Source: Rhynchopus sp. YZ270_cl-10
Lineage: Eukaryota; Euglenozoa; Diplonemea; Diplonemida; Diplonemidae
DNA length: 64,000 bases
Reading direction: 5' to 3'
NCBI GenBank assembly: GCA_964035575.1
Contig: OZ037921.1
Span: 62,001 to 126,000, forward strand
Made by a program: the position numbers and the translations under genes. The notes below the pieces were generated by a model. It saw only the letters and a program-made list of their open reading frames with translations. It did no database searches and was not told the origin of the DNA. Positions within the stretch are counted from its first letter, which is position 1, and each line of letters begins with the position of its first letter. Of the stretch, positions 10,889 to 21,936 are shown piece after piece.

Positions 10889-11458
10889 TAAGGTGAAACA
10901 CACCTCACGCAGCACATCTTAATGTTGATTATTATTAACCAAAATAGAAACAACGTCGAACAAGATCGAATTATGGTGGAACGTTAGGACCCGTGCTTAA
11001 AACACCGATACGTTGAGAGCCCTTCAGTGACTAATTTTTTTTGGGAGACTTTAAAAAGAAAAGCGAACTTGAGATCCAAGCACCGAATGGACATCATTCC
11101 ACAAAATGCTAACCTCTAAGCTATTCACAATCGTTCAATTTTTTTTCAGGAGATTTCTAATTAACACCTTCAAAACCTCAACAATCCCAACAGCAAAGTG
11201 TCTCTCTAGCCCTCTTTCTTCCGCCTTAGCTTTTTTACCACTTGTCACTATCGTGCCGGGAACACGCTGTATGGCAGTAAAGAAGGTGGCGCACTTCCCA
11301 CCCCATCCATTATCCCTAGCCTTTGCACCGTGTGTCCTTTTTAAATTTTTTGCCAATTCTTTGCAAAAAAAATTGCCTAACTTCGTTCTGCTCCTCAGTA
11401 GAGGGAGATTTGAAGAAAGACGTGGGGGGTGAAAAAAAAATAAAAAGTTAAACTTAGA

Positions 11459-11545
11459 TTCATAGAAATACAAAAGCCCTTTAGCAACAGTGTACCTTTG
11501 GTACATGACCGGGGTGCACCGGGGGGGGTGGACCCCCAACACCAT
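11459..11545 (+). repeat. Dispersed repeat family H2
   Basis: AAATACAAAAGCCCTTT then GTGTACCTTTGGTACATGAC (hairpin) and a CCGGGGGGGGTGGACCC tail. A short AAGATGAATGTGCCC hairpin unit follows at 11589. Confidence 0.6.
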
Positions 11546-11659
11546 GCAGTCCTACATACATCTGATGAAAAAAAAACGAACTTTGAAAAGATGAATGTGC
11601 CCTTGCACACGTCGTAAGGGGGTTCACGTACTGCTCTTTGGAAACACTCGCAATAGTAG

Positions 11660-11792
11660 TACCGTCTTCGTAAAAATGTTCGACCGTAAAAAAGGACGAA
11701 CTTCCAGAAAAATCCGGAAAAGGAACTTTATTACGGTCGAACATATTTACGTTCGAACATTAGTACGGTCGAACATTTTTACGAAGACGGTA
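11660..11792. mobile_element. Small foldback element
   Basis: The outer 30 bp on each side are inverted repeats (TACCGTCTTCGTAAAAATGT at the left, its complement at the right), with internal repeats of GGTCGAAC. At 133 bp it is too short to code. A diverged relative lies at 22838-22940. Confidence 0.7.
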
Positions 11793-11881
11793 GTCTAATT
11801 TTTCATTTTGGCAAGATGTTGTTGAGGGGATTTTTTTAGCCATTTTTAAATTCCTTTTTTTTTTCGTTCTAAATAATTTAA

Positions 11882-12867
11882 CCCTATCAGTCCGAGAGCC
11901 CAAAAAAAATTCTGGGTTTTCACTCTCGCCCACCAGTAAAGTAGGAAATTTTTTGACTTTTTGATCGTACCTGGCCGCAATTGAAAGATTTTGAGCAAAT
12001 CTTTCATTTGACGCCATCGATTTATTTTTTTGAAAAAAAGTGATCCTGTCAAATAAAGGAAAGAGTAAAATCAAAATCGAGAAAAGGCAGAGATCAAGCT
12101 CAGGCAGGAAAAAAATTCGATTTTCCAAAACCCGATTCTTGCTTTAATTGAAAGATTTGTGACAAAATCTTTTCAAAGAAAACAAAATCGAACAAAAAGT
12201 CCAAAATGTTGCAACTTTAAACGCACGTCTCTCCAGTACACCAATATACACCTTTTAACCCACAGGGAAAACCAAGGGGAAACCCACTTTTCTCCTTGTT
12301 ACGGCTGCACTAACCTAATCATCAAAACTGCTCGATTTTGGCTTTATTTGAAAGATCGGCGTTAATTCTTACGAAATACATAAAATGGTTTACGATTTTG
12401 AGTTGAAATTTGTTTTCAGGGTGGAGTCACTAGGCAGGGGGTGATTTTGGGGGTGAGCGCCAAGTAAAATCGTTTTCTTAGGGGTGACCCACCTCCCTCC
12501 AGCATCCAAAGATACGACATTTTCACGAAAGTTTTCGATTCTTGCTTTATTTGAAAGATTGAGCAAAGTTCTCGTCACATGGAAAAAATGTTTTTACGAA
12601 AATGAGTATAACCCCTCTTACCAACGCGCGGCATTCGTGCGGCACTTAGCGGCACTTGCCATGGCTAAAAACGGGTTTAGTGCCCTCTGGCGACATCCGT
12701 TGGGGGTGATTCTGGTGTGAGAATGTTCTCGATTTTTGCTTCATTTGAAAGATTCGCCACAAAATCTTTTCAAAGAAAAAAAAGTCGATCAAAAAGTCCA
12801 AGTAGAACCCCGTTCATTTTTTGGCGCCATTAGCAGAGCCACATATGTGGCTCCCGGACTGATAGGG
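11882..12867. mobile_element. piggyBac-type non-autonomous element (MITE)
   Basis: The ends are CCCTATCAGTCCGAGAGCC and the complement of CCCTATCAGTCCGGGAGCC (one mismatch in 19). TTAA flanks both sides (11878-11881 and 12868-12871). TTAA duplication plus CCCTA ends are diagnostic of piggyBac. The 986-bp interior has no transposase frame but carries five spaced copies of a TTTGAAAGATT motif, probable transposase-binding repeats. Near the left end is GATCGTACCTGGCCGCAATT, a block shared with unrelated elements in this window. Confidence 0.8.
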
Positions 12868-13018
12868 TTAAAGAAATGGGGCTTTTAAATAATAGCTTGA
12901 CGAGGAGTAACTCAACTCATTGAGATAAATGTCAGCCATATACGCTTTTATTCTTCAGGGGGGAGGGGAGGGGAAGGGGAAGGGGAAGGGGAACCCAAAT
13001 AGGGGATCTAAACAAAAA

Positions 13019-13088
13019 GTGAAGTTATTAATGCAGGCACCTCCGACTGACCCACGTACGATGCCAGTCATCCGGATGAAGCACAAAT
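13019..13088 (+). repeat. Dispersed repeat family H3
   Basis: GTGAAGTTATTAATGCAGG, CCTCCGACTGACCCACGTAC and ATCCGGATGAAGCAC in family order. A diverged H1 hairpin follows at 13103. Confidence 0.6.
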
Positions 13089-13846
13089 CAAACAAAAAGA
13101 AAGGTTTATAAGATGAGTTTGGTCCTCTGAACAAAACAAAAGCTGTAAAGACGAGCCTCAGCTTATGATGCTGGCCTTTCCAACAAGACATGATTTTTCT
13201 TTTCTGATAAATTGTTGGAGCACCGCAGAAGTGTAGTTGCCTCGGGTTGTGTTGCCACAGTTGTGTGCAATGTCCACTTTTCCAAAAAGGTTCTTCTCCT
13301 CTCTTCTGTTACATATTTTTTTTTTAGTTTTTTTTTGAAAACTTGGTTGTATTAGTGCAGACACACCCGAGGATGAACTCCACTATACAAAACGCTGTTT
13401 TTTTTTTTACATCACCCCTGATGTCACTCTACCCCCTTTGTTATATAATATATCTACGTTTGCCTCCCCCCCCATCCCAGAGAGCTATCACACGCTGTGG
13501 ATCTCTCTCCCCCTGTTATACGCTATTCGGTCCCCAGCAGCACCGTGTAATACCGTATAATTCTGTATGATACGAATAATACGGTCTTCAGTCGGGGCCG
13601 AGCACGTACAATGCAACCTAGCTCCCCTTAAGAAGTGGATTCCTTGTTTCAATTTGGTCCGAAGACCGCATTGCCCAAAAGGACAACGGGCTCACCTATT
13701 TAAGGGTCGAGATCTCGTTCCCTAAACCCCTTTCGCTTTTTGGAAAGACCCTTTAGTGCTTCAAAAAGCAACAGTGACGCAGCGGTGTTCTCGACGCAAA
13801 AGTGAGAACATCGCAATTCCCAAAAAAAAAAATACCCCAAAAAAAA

Positions 13847-13932
13847 TTGCTTGAAATACAAAGCCCGTTCGTGGCAATGTATCTTTACCGGGTGGACCCT
13901 AACCATGCGGTCCCAATGCATGACCGGTGTGC
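13847..13932 (+). repeat. Dispersed repeat family H2
   Basis: TTGAAATACAAAGCCC, then CGTGGCAATGTATC and a GGGTGGACCC tail. The GTACC/GGTAC hairpin is eroded. Confidence 0.5.
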
Positions 13933-14340
13933 ATTTCGTGTTTACATCTAATTTGAAATGGATATGCTTTGCAATGCTTATCCATTTCAAAGAAACCAAT
14001 GAAGGGCAAAGATGAACTTAAGTCACCTTGAAAGAGAAAACGGAAGAAAAAAAAATGGCCCCAAAGAAAAAAAACAACAGGATAATTTGAAAGACGAATG
14101 TGCCTTTCTGTGCAGGTCCGAGAAAACATGGTGGACAGCATGTCGTCGACAAAAGCACAACAGAATGTATACTAATAAAAACGGAACTTTGCAACACACC
14201 TTAAAAAAACCCCTTACACAACGTCAGAGACGCTCTGCGTCCAGTTGGAAGAGAAATAAAATAAAAAACCTTCCTGGACCTGGACAGAGCAGACTGCTTG
14301 CGTTTGGCAGCTCAATTAATCTAACGAAGGGGGGGGAAAA

Positions 14341-14396
14341 GAGAAGTTGAAAGTGCAAACGCCTCACCATTCATCGGCGGACGCAGGGCACTGAAG
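14341..14396 (+). repeat. Dispersed repeat family H4
   Basis: AGTTGAAAGTGCAAACGCC, TCACCATTCATCGGCGGACG and CAGGGCACTG. A small CCRTTCATCGRCGG hairpin is kept. Confidence 0.5.
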
Positions 14397-14502
14397 AAAA
14401 AAGTGTTTAGACAAATGACTCTAAGCTCAAAACTCTTTTTTGTGCTGAAACGAAACGTTAGTCATCTTGAAAAAAAAAAATTGTGTTAAATATTAAACCT
14501 GC

Positions 14503-14566
14503 AGTGGTGTTCTGGGAGGGGTCGATATTGGCATGTCGTTGACCGATTTCCGAAAACACCATGCAG
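14503..14566 (+). repeat. Dispersed hairpin repeat family H5, copy 3
   Basis: GTGGTGTT pairs with AACACCA; an outer CTGCA/TGCAG pair lengthens the stem. The core is GTCGATATTGGCATGTCGTT. Confidence 0.6.
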
Positions 14567-14707
14567 TGCAGAACTAGGCGAGAAAACTTCTGGCAAAAGC
14601 AAAGAACAAAAAAACTTAAAAGAAATGCCCACGATTTCCCTCCACACTAAACGAGAAGGACCCCTGCAGGATGTGGCAATGTGTTTTTTTTTTTTTCTCT
14701 TCTTAAT

Positions 14708-15401
14708 CAGGGTTTCCGCCAGGATTTTGGGTTTCAGGAATTGGGGGGGACCATCAAAAAGACCCCCCAAAAATTTTTTTTCTCCCCGCAAAAGCGGTCG
14801 TCGCGCGCTTCGCGCGCGCCTCCCTGCAGGCCACAGCGTGGAGAGGCGAAGGGTGCACCAGGTTAGATAGCAGCCATGTCAAGCTTCACAGCTGTGTTGT
14901 CTGGTAGAGGTGGTTCGTTTGGAGGTCGGGGGTGGAAGTTAACAAGGTAAGGCGTCTTGTGAGAGTGGAGGGTGATGGTGTTTGCTTTTTCTATTGTATG
15001 GTGTACAGTCATTACAGTGCTGCAGTGGGCACATGTAATAACTACCCGTCGCTTGCACCGAAGCCTCCTTAGAAAAAGGGGCAATGCACGGAAGTATCGA
15101 TGGAAGTATATCAATATCACATAGCTAGCAACACAGCGCCGCAGGCGCACGGTACGCTACTTTTACCTTTTTTAAAAAGATTGCACCACCCCCTTTTTCT
15201 TCCACTTCTTCTGGCACAGCGAGCCAAATGCTCTGCACGGTGGGGTCACATGACCACGGGGGGTCATCTACAACCTCCAAAACACCATTTTTCTTGGGGG
15301 GGACCATGGTCCCCCCAAACCCCTGTAAAAATCCGGATTTTTCTGGAAAAAATATTGGGGGGGTCCATGGTCCCCCCCGGTCCCCCTTGGCGGAAACCCT
15401 G
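14708..15401. mobile_element. hAT-like element without intact target duplication
   Basis: The left end is CAGGGTTTCCGCCAGG and the right end is the complement of CAGGGTTTCCGCCAAGG, 14 matching bases at the tips. CAGGG ends are typical of hAT elements, and four others with exact duplications occur here. The flanks (TTCTTAAT and CTTAAAGA) do not form a clean 8-bp duplication. No transposase frame. It carries the GCGCGCTTCGCGCGCG block also found at 23.4 kb, and the GCGCCGCAGGCGCACGGTAC block found in five other places. Confidence 0.6.
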
Positions 15402-15409
15402 CTTAAAGA

Positions 15410-15463
15410 AAGAGAAATTGAAAGGTGCAAACGCCTCACCGTTCATCGACGGACACGCAGGCA
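15410..15463 (+). repeat. Dispersed repeat family H4
   Basis: AATTGAAAGGTGCAAACGCC, then CACCGTTCATCGACGGACAC and GCAGGCACC. The hairpin is CCGTTCATCGACGG. Confidence 0.5.
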
Positions 15464-15805
15464 CCTGGGTTCTCCGCGGGGTTTACCAAACCCCCCCCAT
15501 AGATCACTTCATTGATAAATAAATACAATGCAGCGACCGCACACCCCTCTTGCGCTTGGCGGCTACAATACAACTTTCAAAAGACAGAAAAAAATGTACT
15601 TCACAGACAGAGCTCGCACACTACTGAAATAAAAAAAAAAAAGCACCCCTATAGTAGCGCTCAGCACAACAAAAAAAGGTAGTTACAAAACGAGCACCCC
15701 CCAATCTGCTTCCAGTCGATTTTTAGGTCAACATTTCAGACTAGGGGGAGAAGGGGTATGAAAAGGTGTTAGGTGTGGAAAAGTTTTAAAAAAAAGAGAT
15801 TTTTT

Positions 15806-18248
15806 GAGAAAAGTTCGATTTCGGCCTCGAAAATACCCGTGACACCGATTTGTCACGGTACTTTGTCACGGAATTTTTTTGAAAGATTCGATTTCGTGAC
15901 AAAAAAAAATCGATTTCGTGACAAGCCGATTTTTTCATTGACACACAAAATTCAATTTAGTGACAAATGACTTTTTTCATTGACAAAAAAAAATTCGATT
16001 TCGTGACAAATCCATTTTTTCATTGACAAAAAAATGTCATTGAAAAAAATGGAATTTGTCAAGGAAAAAGTCGTGACAGCCAACCCGCCAGTCACTGAAA
16101 AGTGACCAGACAGCCACTTGACAAACACAAAAGAGGCCATTCTTGAGCTGTCTAGAAACCGAAGGGCAGAGACTGAAGACACAAGGTATGATAACTTTAT
16201 GATTATGCAAGACTTAGTATATCGCGAACACGGTCAGGCTTGCACGCCTCTGGCCAGAGGCCAGCCCCACTAAATGATATGCAGCAGACACTCATTGCAG
16301 ATTTCATTTTCATTCGGTAAAAAATTAATGGGTGCGCACGTTTCTATACCTAATACCCCAACCCTCACCCATACACGACGGTGAAGTAACGGGTGTTACA
16401 AGTGGAGTTACAAGTGAGTTACATGTAACTTTTGTTACATGTAACTCACTTGTAACTCACTTGTAACCCACCAGTTACAACCTGATTTTGCCTGTAATTC
16501 ATGTATCCCACTTGTAACTCACTTGTAACTCACTTGTAACGGTTTTTCACTTGTAACGTTACATGTAACTTCACTTGTAATGTACTATACTTCACCGTCG
16601 TGTACATTCCATTACACACACCAAAACAGATCGAATCCACCAGCGCATGCGACGGAAGCAGATTCAGATTGTGGTTTGATAAGCAGAGTTCGGTTATTAT
16701 GGTGGTGGAAAGGGGGGTGGGAACACTTTGTCAGTCACTGCTATAGCCATTAACCAGGGAGCATAGCTAGTGCAAGAAATTCGACTTTGGAAACCTTCCG
16801 GAAAGTCTGTCCTCTGCTTCCGGAGGACTAGACACAAGAAAATATTGTTTGTTCCCCCAGAAAACCAGTGCACAATTCACACTCCTTGTGGGTGGTCTTG
16901 TTGCCTTTTCGTCATAGTAATTTTGGCCCAGGCATGCTCTTGAAGCATGACAATTTAGTGTGTATGGGGCAGGGTGTTGTTTTGTTCTGAATTCTCTTTG
17001 TTATAACATCTAAGTCAATCGCGGGTGGTGGTTTGTGTAGCGTGAGGCACTCTTTTTAACAAACTTCCTGCAGTTGCTATGCACTGTTATTTCTTCGGAT
17101 TTATCATCATACAGCGTAACATAGTGGATTCGCCTGGTCGACACAACCTTTGATAGATATGGGATAACCAACCCCCTTCGACCCCTCGTGGGTTCACTGA
17201 ACAAGCCCTAGTGGTAGTTAAACGCGATTGACATTTACATTCCTAGAGATGAAAGAACAAGATAACACTTCTGTACCCGCGCATCAAAATTGTGGAAAAC
17301 TTTGCACCCCAAACACCCTCAACAACGCCCGCCAAAAGGCGCCCCTTGTTGCTGGGAGTTGGTTCTCATGTTTGATACACTGCACAGCAGGCATTCCTCT
17401 GAGTCCAACGCATGTTTGGCCTGTCTGCGGCGTTGCACTTAAGGTGCACGAAGACAGGGTCTGGTGGTAAATTTTGCGTAGTACTGCGACGTGGTACTAC
17501 GTGGGTCTGGGAACCTGGTACCTGGGTACAGGATATTTGTTGTCAAAGACATCTTCCACCATGCATTGAGGAGGGTAAGACAGTGTTCGCAGTTTCTACC
17601 TGATAGCATTACACATTTAACTTCTCCACGGGGGTCTTGGGCCGTTCATTCGGTTATACCTTGACTACCGGAAGATATTCTTGAGGCCTTTTTGGTCTCT
17701 AGAATATCCGGTCTTCCCGAACGGAGGCACACTTTGTGTGTTACTACGACCTGGCAATTTCCAGCAGTAGGTTAAGTAATCTTTCTTGTAAATTGTTGGA
17801 TCATTATCTCCTCAGTGCATGAATGCCCCACGTGACTGGACACTTTTGTGTTTGTCATGTGGAGCTGTGGTTGCTCTTTCACGACTTTTATCCTTGTATC
17901 CAGTGTACCCAGTACCCAGTGCCCTGTCACGACTTTTTCCGTGACAAAAAGTTTGGTTTCCTTGACAAAATCCATTTCTGTCACGACTTTTTCCGTGACA
18001 AAAAGTTCGGTTTCCTTGACAAAATCCATTTTTCATTGACATTTTTTTGTCACTGAATTTTTGGATTTGTCACGAAATCGAATTTTTTTTTGTCAATGAA
18101 AAAATCGGTTTGTCACGAAATCGAATTTTGTGTGTCAATGAAAAAATTGGTTTGTCACGAAATCGAATCTTTCAAAAAAATTCCGTGACAAAATTCCGTG
18201 ACAAATCGGTGTCACGGTAATTTTCGAGGCCGAAATCGAACTTTTCTC
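15806..18248. mobile_element. Long-terminal-inverted-repeat DNA element
   Basis: About 270-320 bp at each end are inverted copies, starting GAGAAAAGTTCGATTTCGGC and containing many TTGTCACGRAATCGAATT and TTTTTCATTGACA units. The flanks are poly-T, so the target duplication cannot be read. Part of the right arm is duplicated in tandem (17926-18030). The interior (16100-17920) holds an inserted MITE at 16372-16604 and a coding-like minus-strand piece at 17010-17204 with VHSNCRKF, too short to classify. Confidence 0.7.
16372..16604. mobile_element. Palindromic MITE flanked by TA, nested in the long-TIR element
   Basis: The ends read TACACGACGGTGAAGTA and its exact complement, so TA is the likely duplication, as in Tc1/mariner. 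The 233-bp interior is a head-to-head array of TTACAAGTGAG/CTCACTTGTAA units that would fold into one hairpin. No coding capacity. Confidence 0.7.
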
Positions 18249-18392
18249 TTTTTTTTTTGATAAAGTTGACACTCATCAAAAAAGGGGGTAAAATAGACCC
18301 TAGATCGCAAGATACCCTCCCAGAGAGAGAGAGAGAAGTTGAAAAGTTTTGAAAAGTTGCAAAAACGAATCACCAAACGCAAGGCATCACAA

Positions 18393-18440
18393 AGTGAAGT
18401 TGATAGGTGCAAAACGCCTCTGGGACGCAGAGCACTGACA
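18393..18440 (+). repeat. Dispersed repeat family H4
   Basis: GTGAAGTTGATAGGTGCAAA, ACGCCTCTGGGACGCAG and AGCACTG. It is the closest relative of the copy at 3994. Confidence 0.5.
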
Positions 18441-18881
18441 CTCCGCGGGTTATCGAACCCCCCGGAGTGTTGCGCTTACAAAAAGATATAACTGGAACAA
18501 CACTGCATTCGCTCTCTCTAGTGCGATTGTGTGGTGTTCACAACGCGCAAAACGTTTTTTTTTTTCAAAAAAGAAAAAAGAAGAAAAAAACGAGCACTCC
18601 ATCTCCCGCTGGGGAAGACGCACATATGCAGTATATATGCAGTATTAAGTGCAAATACTTCACGGAACAGCAAGCTGGGGGAAAACCCCCTGCTTGAAAC
18701 AGAATTGTCTGAAGTTGTGCAAAAAAAACAAGTAATTGCTATCGGAAAAAAAACGGGGTGTGATGTGGAACTCCATCCTGTAGAAATAATCTACAACACG
18801 CCCAGCATTCTGCTCTTCTGCAGGTATGCTAACGCTCTTCGTACGCTGCCAGACCCACTGGGACGCCAGCATCTGAAACGT

Positions 18882-19042
18882 TCAAGAAGGGGGGCTGTCC
18901 TCTTCGTCCAGCACCATCTGCTCGATAGCGTTGTTGGACGCCCGCTCGGCAGGCTCGGCGTGGTCCAGCTCGTTTTTGCCCACAGGCTCCCCACATTGTC
19001 GTCGTCGTTGGAGCAGTGCGGAAGGAACACAGAATGCACAGA
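18882..19042 (-). pseudogene. Isolated GC-rich coding-like fragment
   Basis: In a short GC-rich island one minus frame reads KNELDHAEPAERASNN and then IEQMVLDEEDSPPS before a stop. This acidic, charged composition resembles real genes here, unlike the flanking AT-rich DNA. An in-frame stop lies upstream at 19043-19045, with no start codon or splice site I would trust. It may be a gene remnant or a terminal exon. Family unknown. Confidence 0.35.
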
Positions 19043-19091
19043 CTACAACACATCGATCACACCAGGCGCATCAGCACCTCCAGCAAATCGC

Positions 19092-19270
19092 CAGGATGCT
19101 ACGGTGGTTTCGAAAATCGCGCGGAGTTTTCCACAGCACACCCCGCTTTTTTCTTAGCAATTACTTGTCCTTGTTGTTATTGTTGTTTTCAACCACCTTC
19201 CTTCAACCCTTGTAGGATCAGTTGTTATTTTTTTCGCGAAAACATGAAATTACACATTTCAAGAGAACAA
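19092..19270. repeat. Dispersed repeat, second copy at 47818-47995
   Basis: Shares CTACGGTGGTTT, then CAGYACACCCC, TTCCTTCAACCC, TGTAGGATCAG and ACACATTTCAAG, in order, with 47818-47995. The two copies are roughly 80 percent alike by eye. Not coding. Family unknown. Confidence 0.6.
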
Positions 19271-19538
19271 ATTAAAAAGGGTCCTTATTTGCATTTTTGG
19301 GCTCCGCCCGTGCAGTGGTGGGGTCAATCTCGAAAATTGGACAATTTTTTGACCACTTAAATTTTGAGAAATATGAGCCCGGTTCCTTATACGTGGGGCC
19401 CATTTTTGGCTAAAATTTTCCTCAAAATCTGGTTTTGTAAAATTGACCCTTTACTCCCCCCCCACATCGATTTCAATACTATACCTTACTTCACCTACGG
19501 TTGCCCTTACAGGGGGGTGAAGGAAGGTAAGTTGAAAA

Positions 19539-19618
19539 GTTGACTTGAAAATACAAAGCCCATGACAGTGTACCTTGGTACACCGGCTGTACCGGGGGCT
19601 GGACACCCAACCATGCAA
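19539..19618 (+). repeat. Dispersed repeat family H2
   Basis: TTGAAAATACAAAGCCC, then the perfect hairpin TGTACCTTGGTACA, and GGCTGTACCGGGGGCTGGAC. Confidence 0.6.
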
Positions 19619-19941
19619 ATATATTGCATTGTAAACCCGAAAACAGAACGACGTTTTGTGGGCCAAAAAACACCACACATCACATCCCTTTTAGTTCCAT
19701 TTTTTTTGCTATAAAATGCGGCCCAAAAAAAATTACCCTTTCCCCCTTTTCCCCCCGTAAGATTCGTTCTGCAACACACCTCTCACTCTCTCTCTTTTTT
19801 TTTGATAATTTTATTTGCAGATTATTCTGTGGAGACTTACAAAGCAGCCAAACACCGTACCACATCCCCCACCATATTCTGCGCAAGAATTGCCCTCACT
19901 AGACATCCACCACCCACCACCATCACCACCATCACCCTTCC

Positions 19942-20711
19942 TTACGCATTGTTCAGCCTCCCTATAAACCCAGGGTCAAGCTTCCGTGAGGTTGTAGGAG
20001 TACCAGGGTGACTGCGTCTCGCACTGCCAGGCATTCTGTACGTTTTTGAGGCCTGCTTCGGAGACTTTGCAACAGAGGTGAACTTAGGCGACGCTGGGCG
20101 AGGTGTTCTGTGAAAGATTGGGAGTCAAAAAAAAAATAGTGATTTTTTTGTAAAGGAACCATACTTCAGCCTCAACTCAGCAATGGAGATGGGTGGGACC
20201 GGGGCCTTCTGTGGTTTGCGCACTCGGGGTGAGACGCCCCTGCTGCCTTCTGCTGTCTTGCGCCGTTTGGACGTCTTCGTCTCTTCCTCTGCTAGCGAGC
20301 CTTTGCGTGTCCCGCCTTCGAGCTCCGCCAGCGCAGAAACGAGGGTACGCTGCTCGGTGGAGAGCGCCTCGTGTGCGGAGGCGGTGGCGGTGTCCTTCTT
20401 ACCTCGTAGACGCTTCTCAGCGTCGTCCACCTGCTTCAGTACGACGTACACCTGAGGGAGAGAGGGAGAGAGGGAGGGTGGGGGGTTTTGAAAGTCGGGT
20501 GGGGTGGGGTGGGGTGGGGTGGGGTGGGTGTGAAGTGGTGTTGCAATACCCTCGAGATCGTGCGCTCCACACTTTGCCGTACACGGTCTGCGTTCTGTTC
20601 GTTGAGACGACTCTTTCTGCTCGAGGTGCTTGCACTCCGTGCACAAGGAGGCACAGCAGGCTTCCGCGATCCGGCTGTGGTTTTTAAATTTTTTTTCGGG
20701 GGACATAACAT
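19942..20711 (-). CDS. Unknown basic coiled-coil protein, three exons
   Basis: Exons are 20550-20711, 20165-20451 and 19942-20107; introns are 20452-20549 (GTATTG...CTCAG) and 20108-20164 (GTATGG...CACAG). The joined frame is open for 204 residues and the splice phases agree. The protein has an N-terminal Arg/Gln-rich helix (LNEQNADRVRQSVERTISR), a second helix (VYVVLKQVDDAEKRLRGKKD) that crosses the first junction, then a Lys/Arg/Pro/Ser tail with SPR, SPK and TPR sites. The tail resembles microtubule- or chromatin-binding regions, but I do not recognise a family. The start at 20711 is the first ATG in frame; a CCACAG 20 nt downstream leaves open an upstream exon. Confidence 0.65.
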
Positions 20712-20907
20712 TTGTCAATTTTGTGACGTATCTTCGGAATTCTTTTAGTATACGCGAAGACGATTCTCGTCCTCACTTCTCCCCCACACTACTGGGAGGT
20801 TTGGGGTTTTCTTCTTCCAGTTCAACCTTGAAACTATCGAGAGGATATATTCAAAAAGAAAAAAAAAATGAAGTAAAGGGGGGTCCGAATAACTAGGGTG
20901 GTAACGG

Positions 20908-21130
20908 ATGGACCTTGCGAAGACAGCAGCGCTAAAGCTGAACGAAAAGAAGCAGCAAAACACTATCGCATTCCTTGCTGATAAACTTGCTCGGAAAGAG
21001 CTAAAAAAAATAGAGGAGGAAATAGGAAGGAGGCAACAAAACGATGGACCGCACGGATTTTCCCGGTGGCGGTATGGTCGTCTGGGACGACATACAGCCG
21101 TGCACCTTCCTCCGCACCAAGACGCAAAGG
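20908..21130 (+). CDS. Possible plus-strand helical ORF, incomplete
   Basis: An ATG-led frame begins MDLAKTAALKLNEKKQQN and then FLADKLARKELKKIEEEI, a Lys/Glu-rich helix that looks coding. Coding-like segments continue to about 21390 in other frames (GGMVVWDDIQP, a CTKCGGR segment, DFMDCPLDRLV), but I found no GTAT...CAG pair that joins them cleanly. The minus strand is also open here. It could be a plus-strand gene with undetected introns, a decayed gene, or chance. It is the only candidate gene on the plus strand outside transposons. Confidence 0.3.
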
Positions 21131-21479
21131 AGTGAACAGACACATGCGTTCTCCCGTCGTGCACTACAAAGCACAAACACATCTTCTCCCACTGCACAAA
21201 ATGCGGCGGACGTGCGAACTCGTCTTGCTTGAAGAGGGGAAAGTTCCCTGCCGAGGGTACTCTATGATTTCATGGATTGTCCACTGGACCGCTTGGTCCG
21301 CATACTGTGCGTGGAGAGCAGAACACCACACCGACATTGCTTCCGAACCCAGAGGAGGAAGGAGGACGATGACGATCCGTTCGATAAAAAAAAACCCCCC
21401 ACTTTTTTGTCGTCAGATCATGCCAAAAAATCCCCCACTTTATGGCCAAACCTCCAACAAAAAACAGAAAACATACTTG

Positions 21480-21936
21480 AGCTACGTGACAGTGTAGTCC
21501 CTGCAAGGTCTGTCGCTTTTTTCTTGCTGCCTACTGCGGAAAAGGAGGAATTCGGCAGCGAGAGGGTCTGGGTAGGGGAGAGCAGTGACCCCGCCTCGTA
21601 CGAGGCGAGACGTCCTTGGAGCGCTTGGATCTGGAGGTCCTTTTGGTAGAGCTGGGTGTTGAGGGAGGCGATCTGGAGCTGTGCGGCTGCAGGGAGCGGG
21701 TTGCCCTTGGAGTCCTGCATCAAGCTTGACTGCCGCGAAGGGCTGTCCAGACCAAGCGACGACGTGCGCCGGGGCGACGCCGTCTCCATCTCATCGATAA
21801 GCTCCTCCAAGCACTCCTGCAGCTTGTCCACCTTAATCTTCAGGCATCTCTCCGCCTCTGTAGCCTCCTCCATCTGGAGGCTACCACTGGAGCTCGCGAA
21901 CCTGCAGATGGTTCCAATTTGTTGGGGGCGCTTTTT
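21480..21936 (-). CDS. Internal exon of a coiled-coil protein, ends uncertain
   Basis: The frame runs from a CTCAG acceptor (first base 21936) to a GTATGT donor (last exon base 21480), about 152 residues. It holds two helices with heptad spacing, EERCLK-like (AERCLKIKVDKLQECLEELI) and LQIASLNTQLYQKDLQIQAL, separated by a Ser-rich stretch with SPRRTSS and DSPSRQSS phosphorylation-type sites. An upstream in-frame segment (LTERVNEFMYFAEM) near 22070 may be the first exon but no GTAT donor fits. A downstream exon near 21310, after a GCACAG acceptor, is possible. No family recognised. Confidence 0.5.

Larger units (their letters stand above)
9996..11659. other. Intergenic DNA upstream of the SCYL gene
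   Basis: AT-rich, with GGA and other simple runs. No gene recognised. Contains H3 (10422), H5 (10818) and H2 (11459) repeats. Confidence 0.55.
12872..14707. other. Intergenic DNA with dispersed repeats
   Basis: AT-rich, with GGGGAA repeats at 12960-12990 and copies of H3 (13019), H2 (13847), H4 (14341) and H5 (14503). Weak H1-like hairpins lie near 13103 and 14409. No gene seen. Confidence 0.5.

Noticed and set aside
14700-15409. 8-bp target duplication for the CAGGGTTTCC element
   Set aside because: The flanks TTCTTAAT and CTTAAAGA match only partly and out of register.
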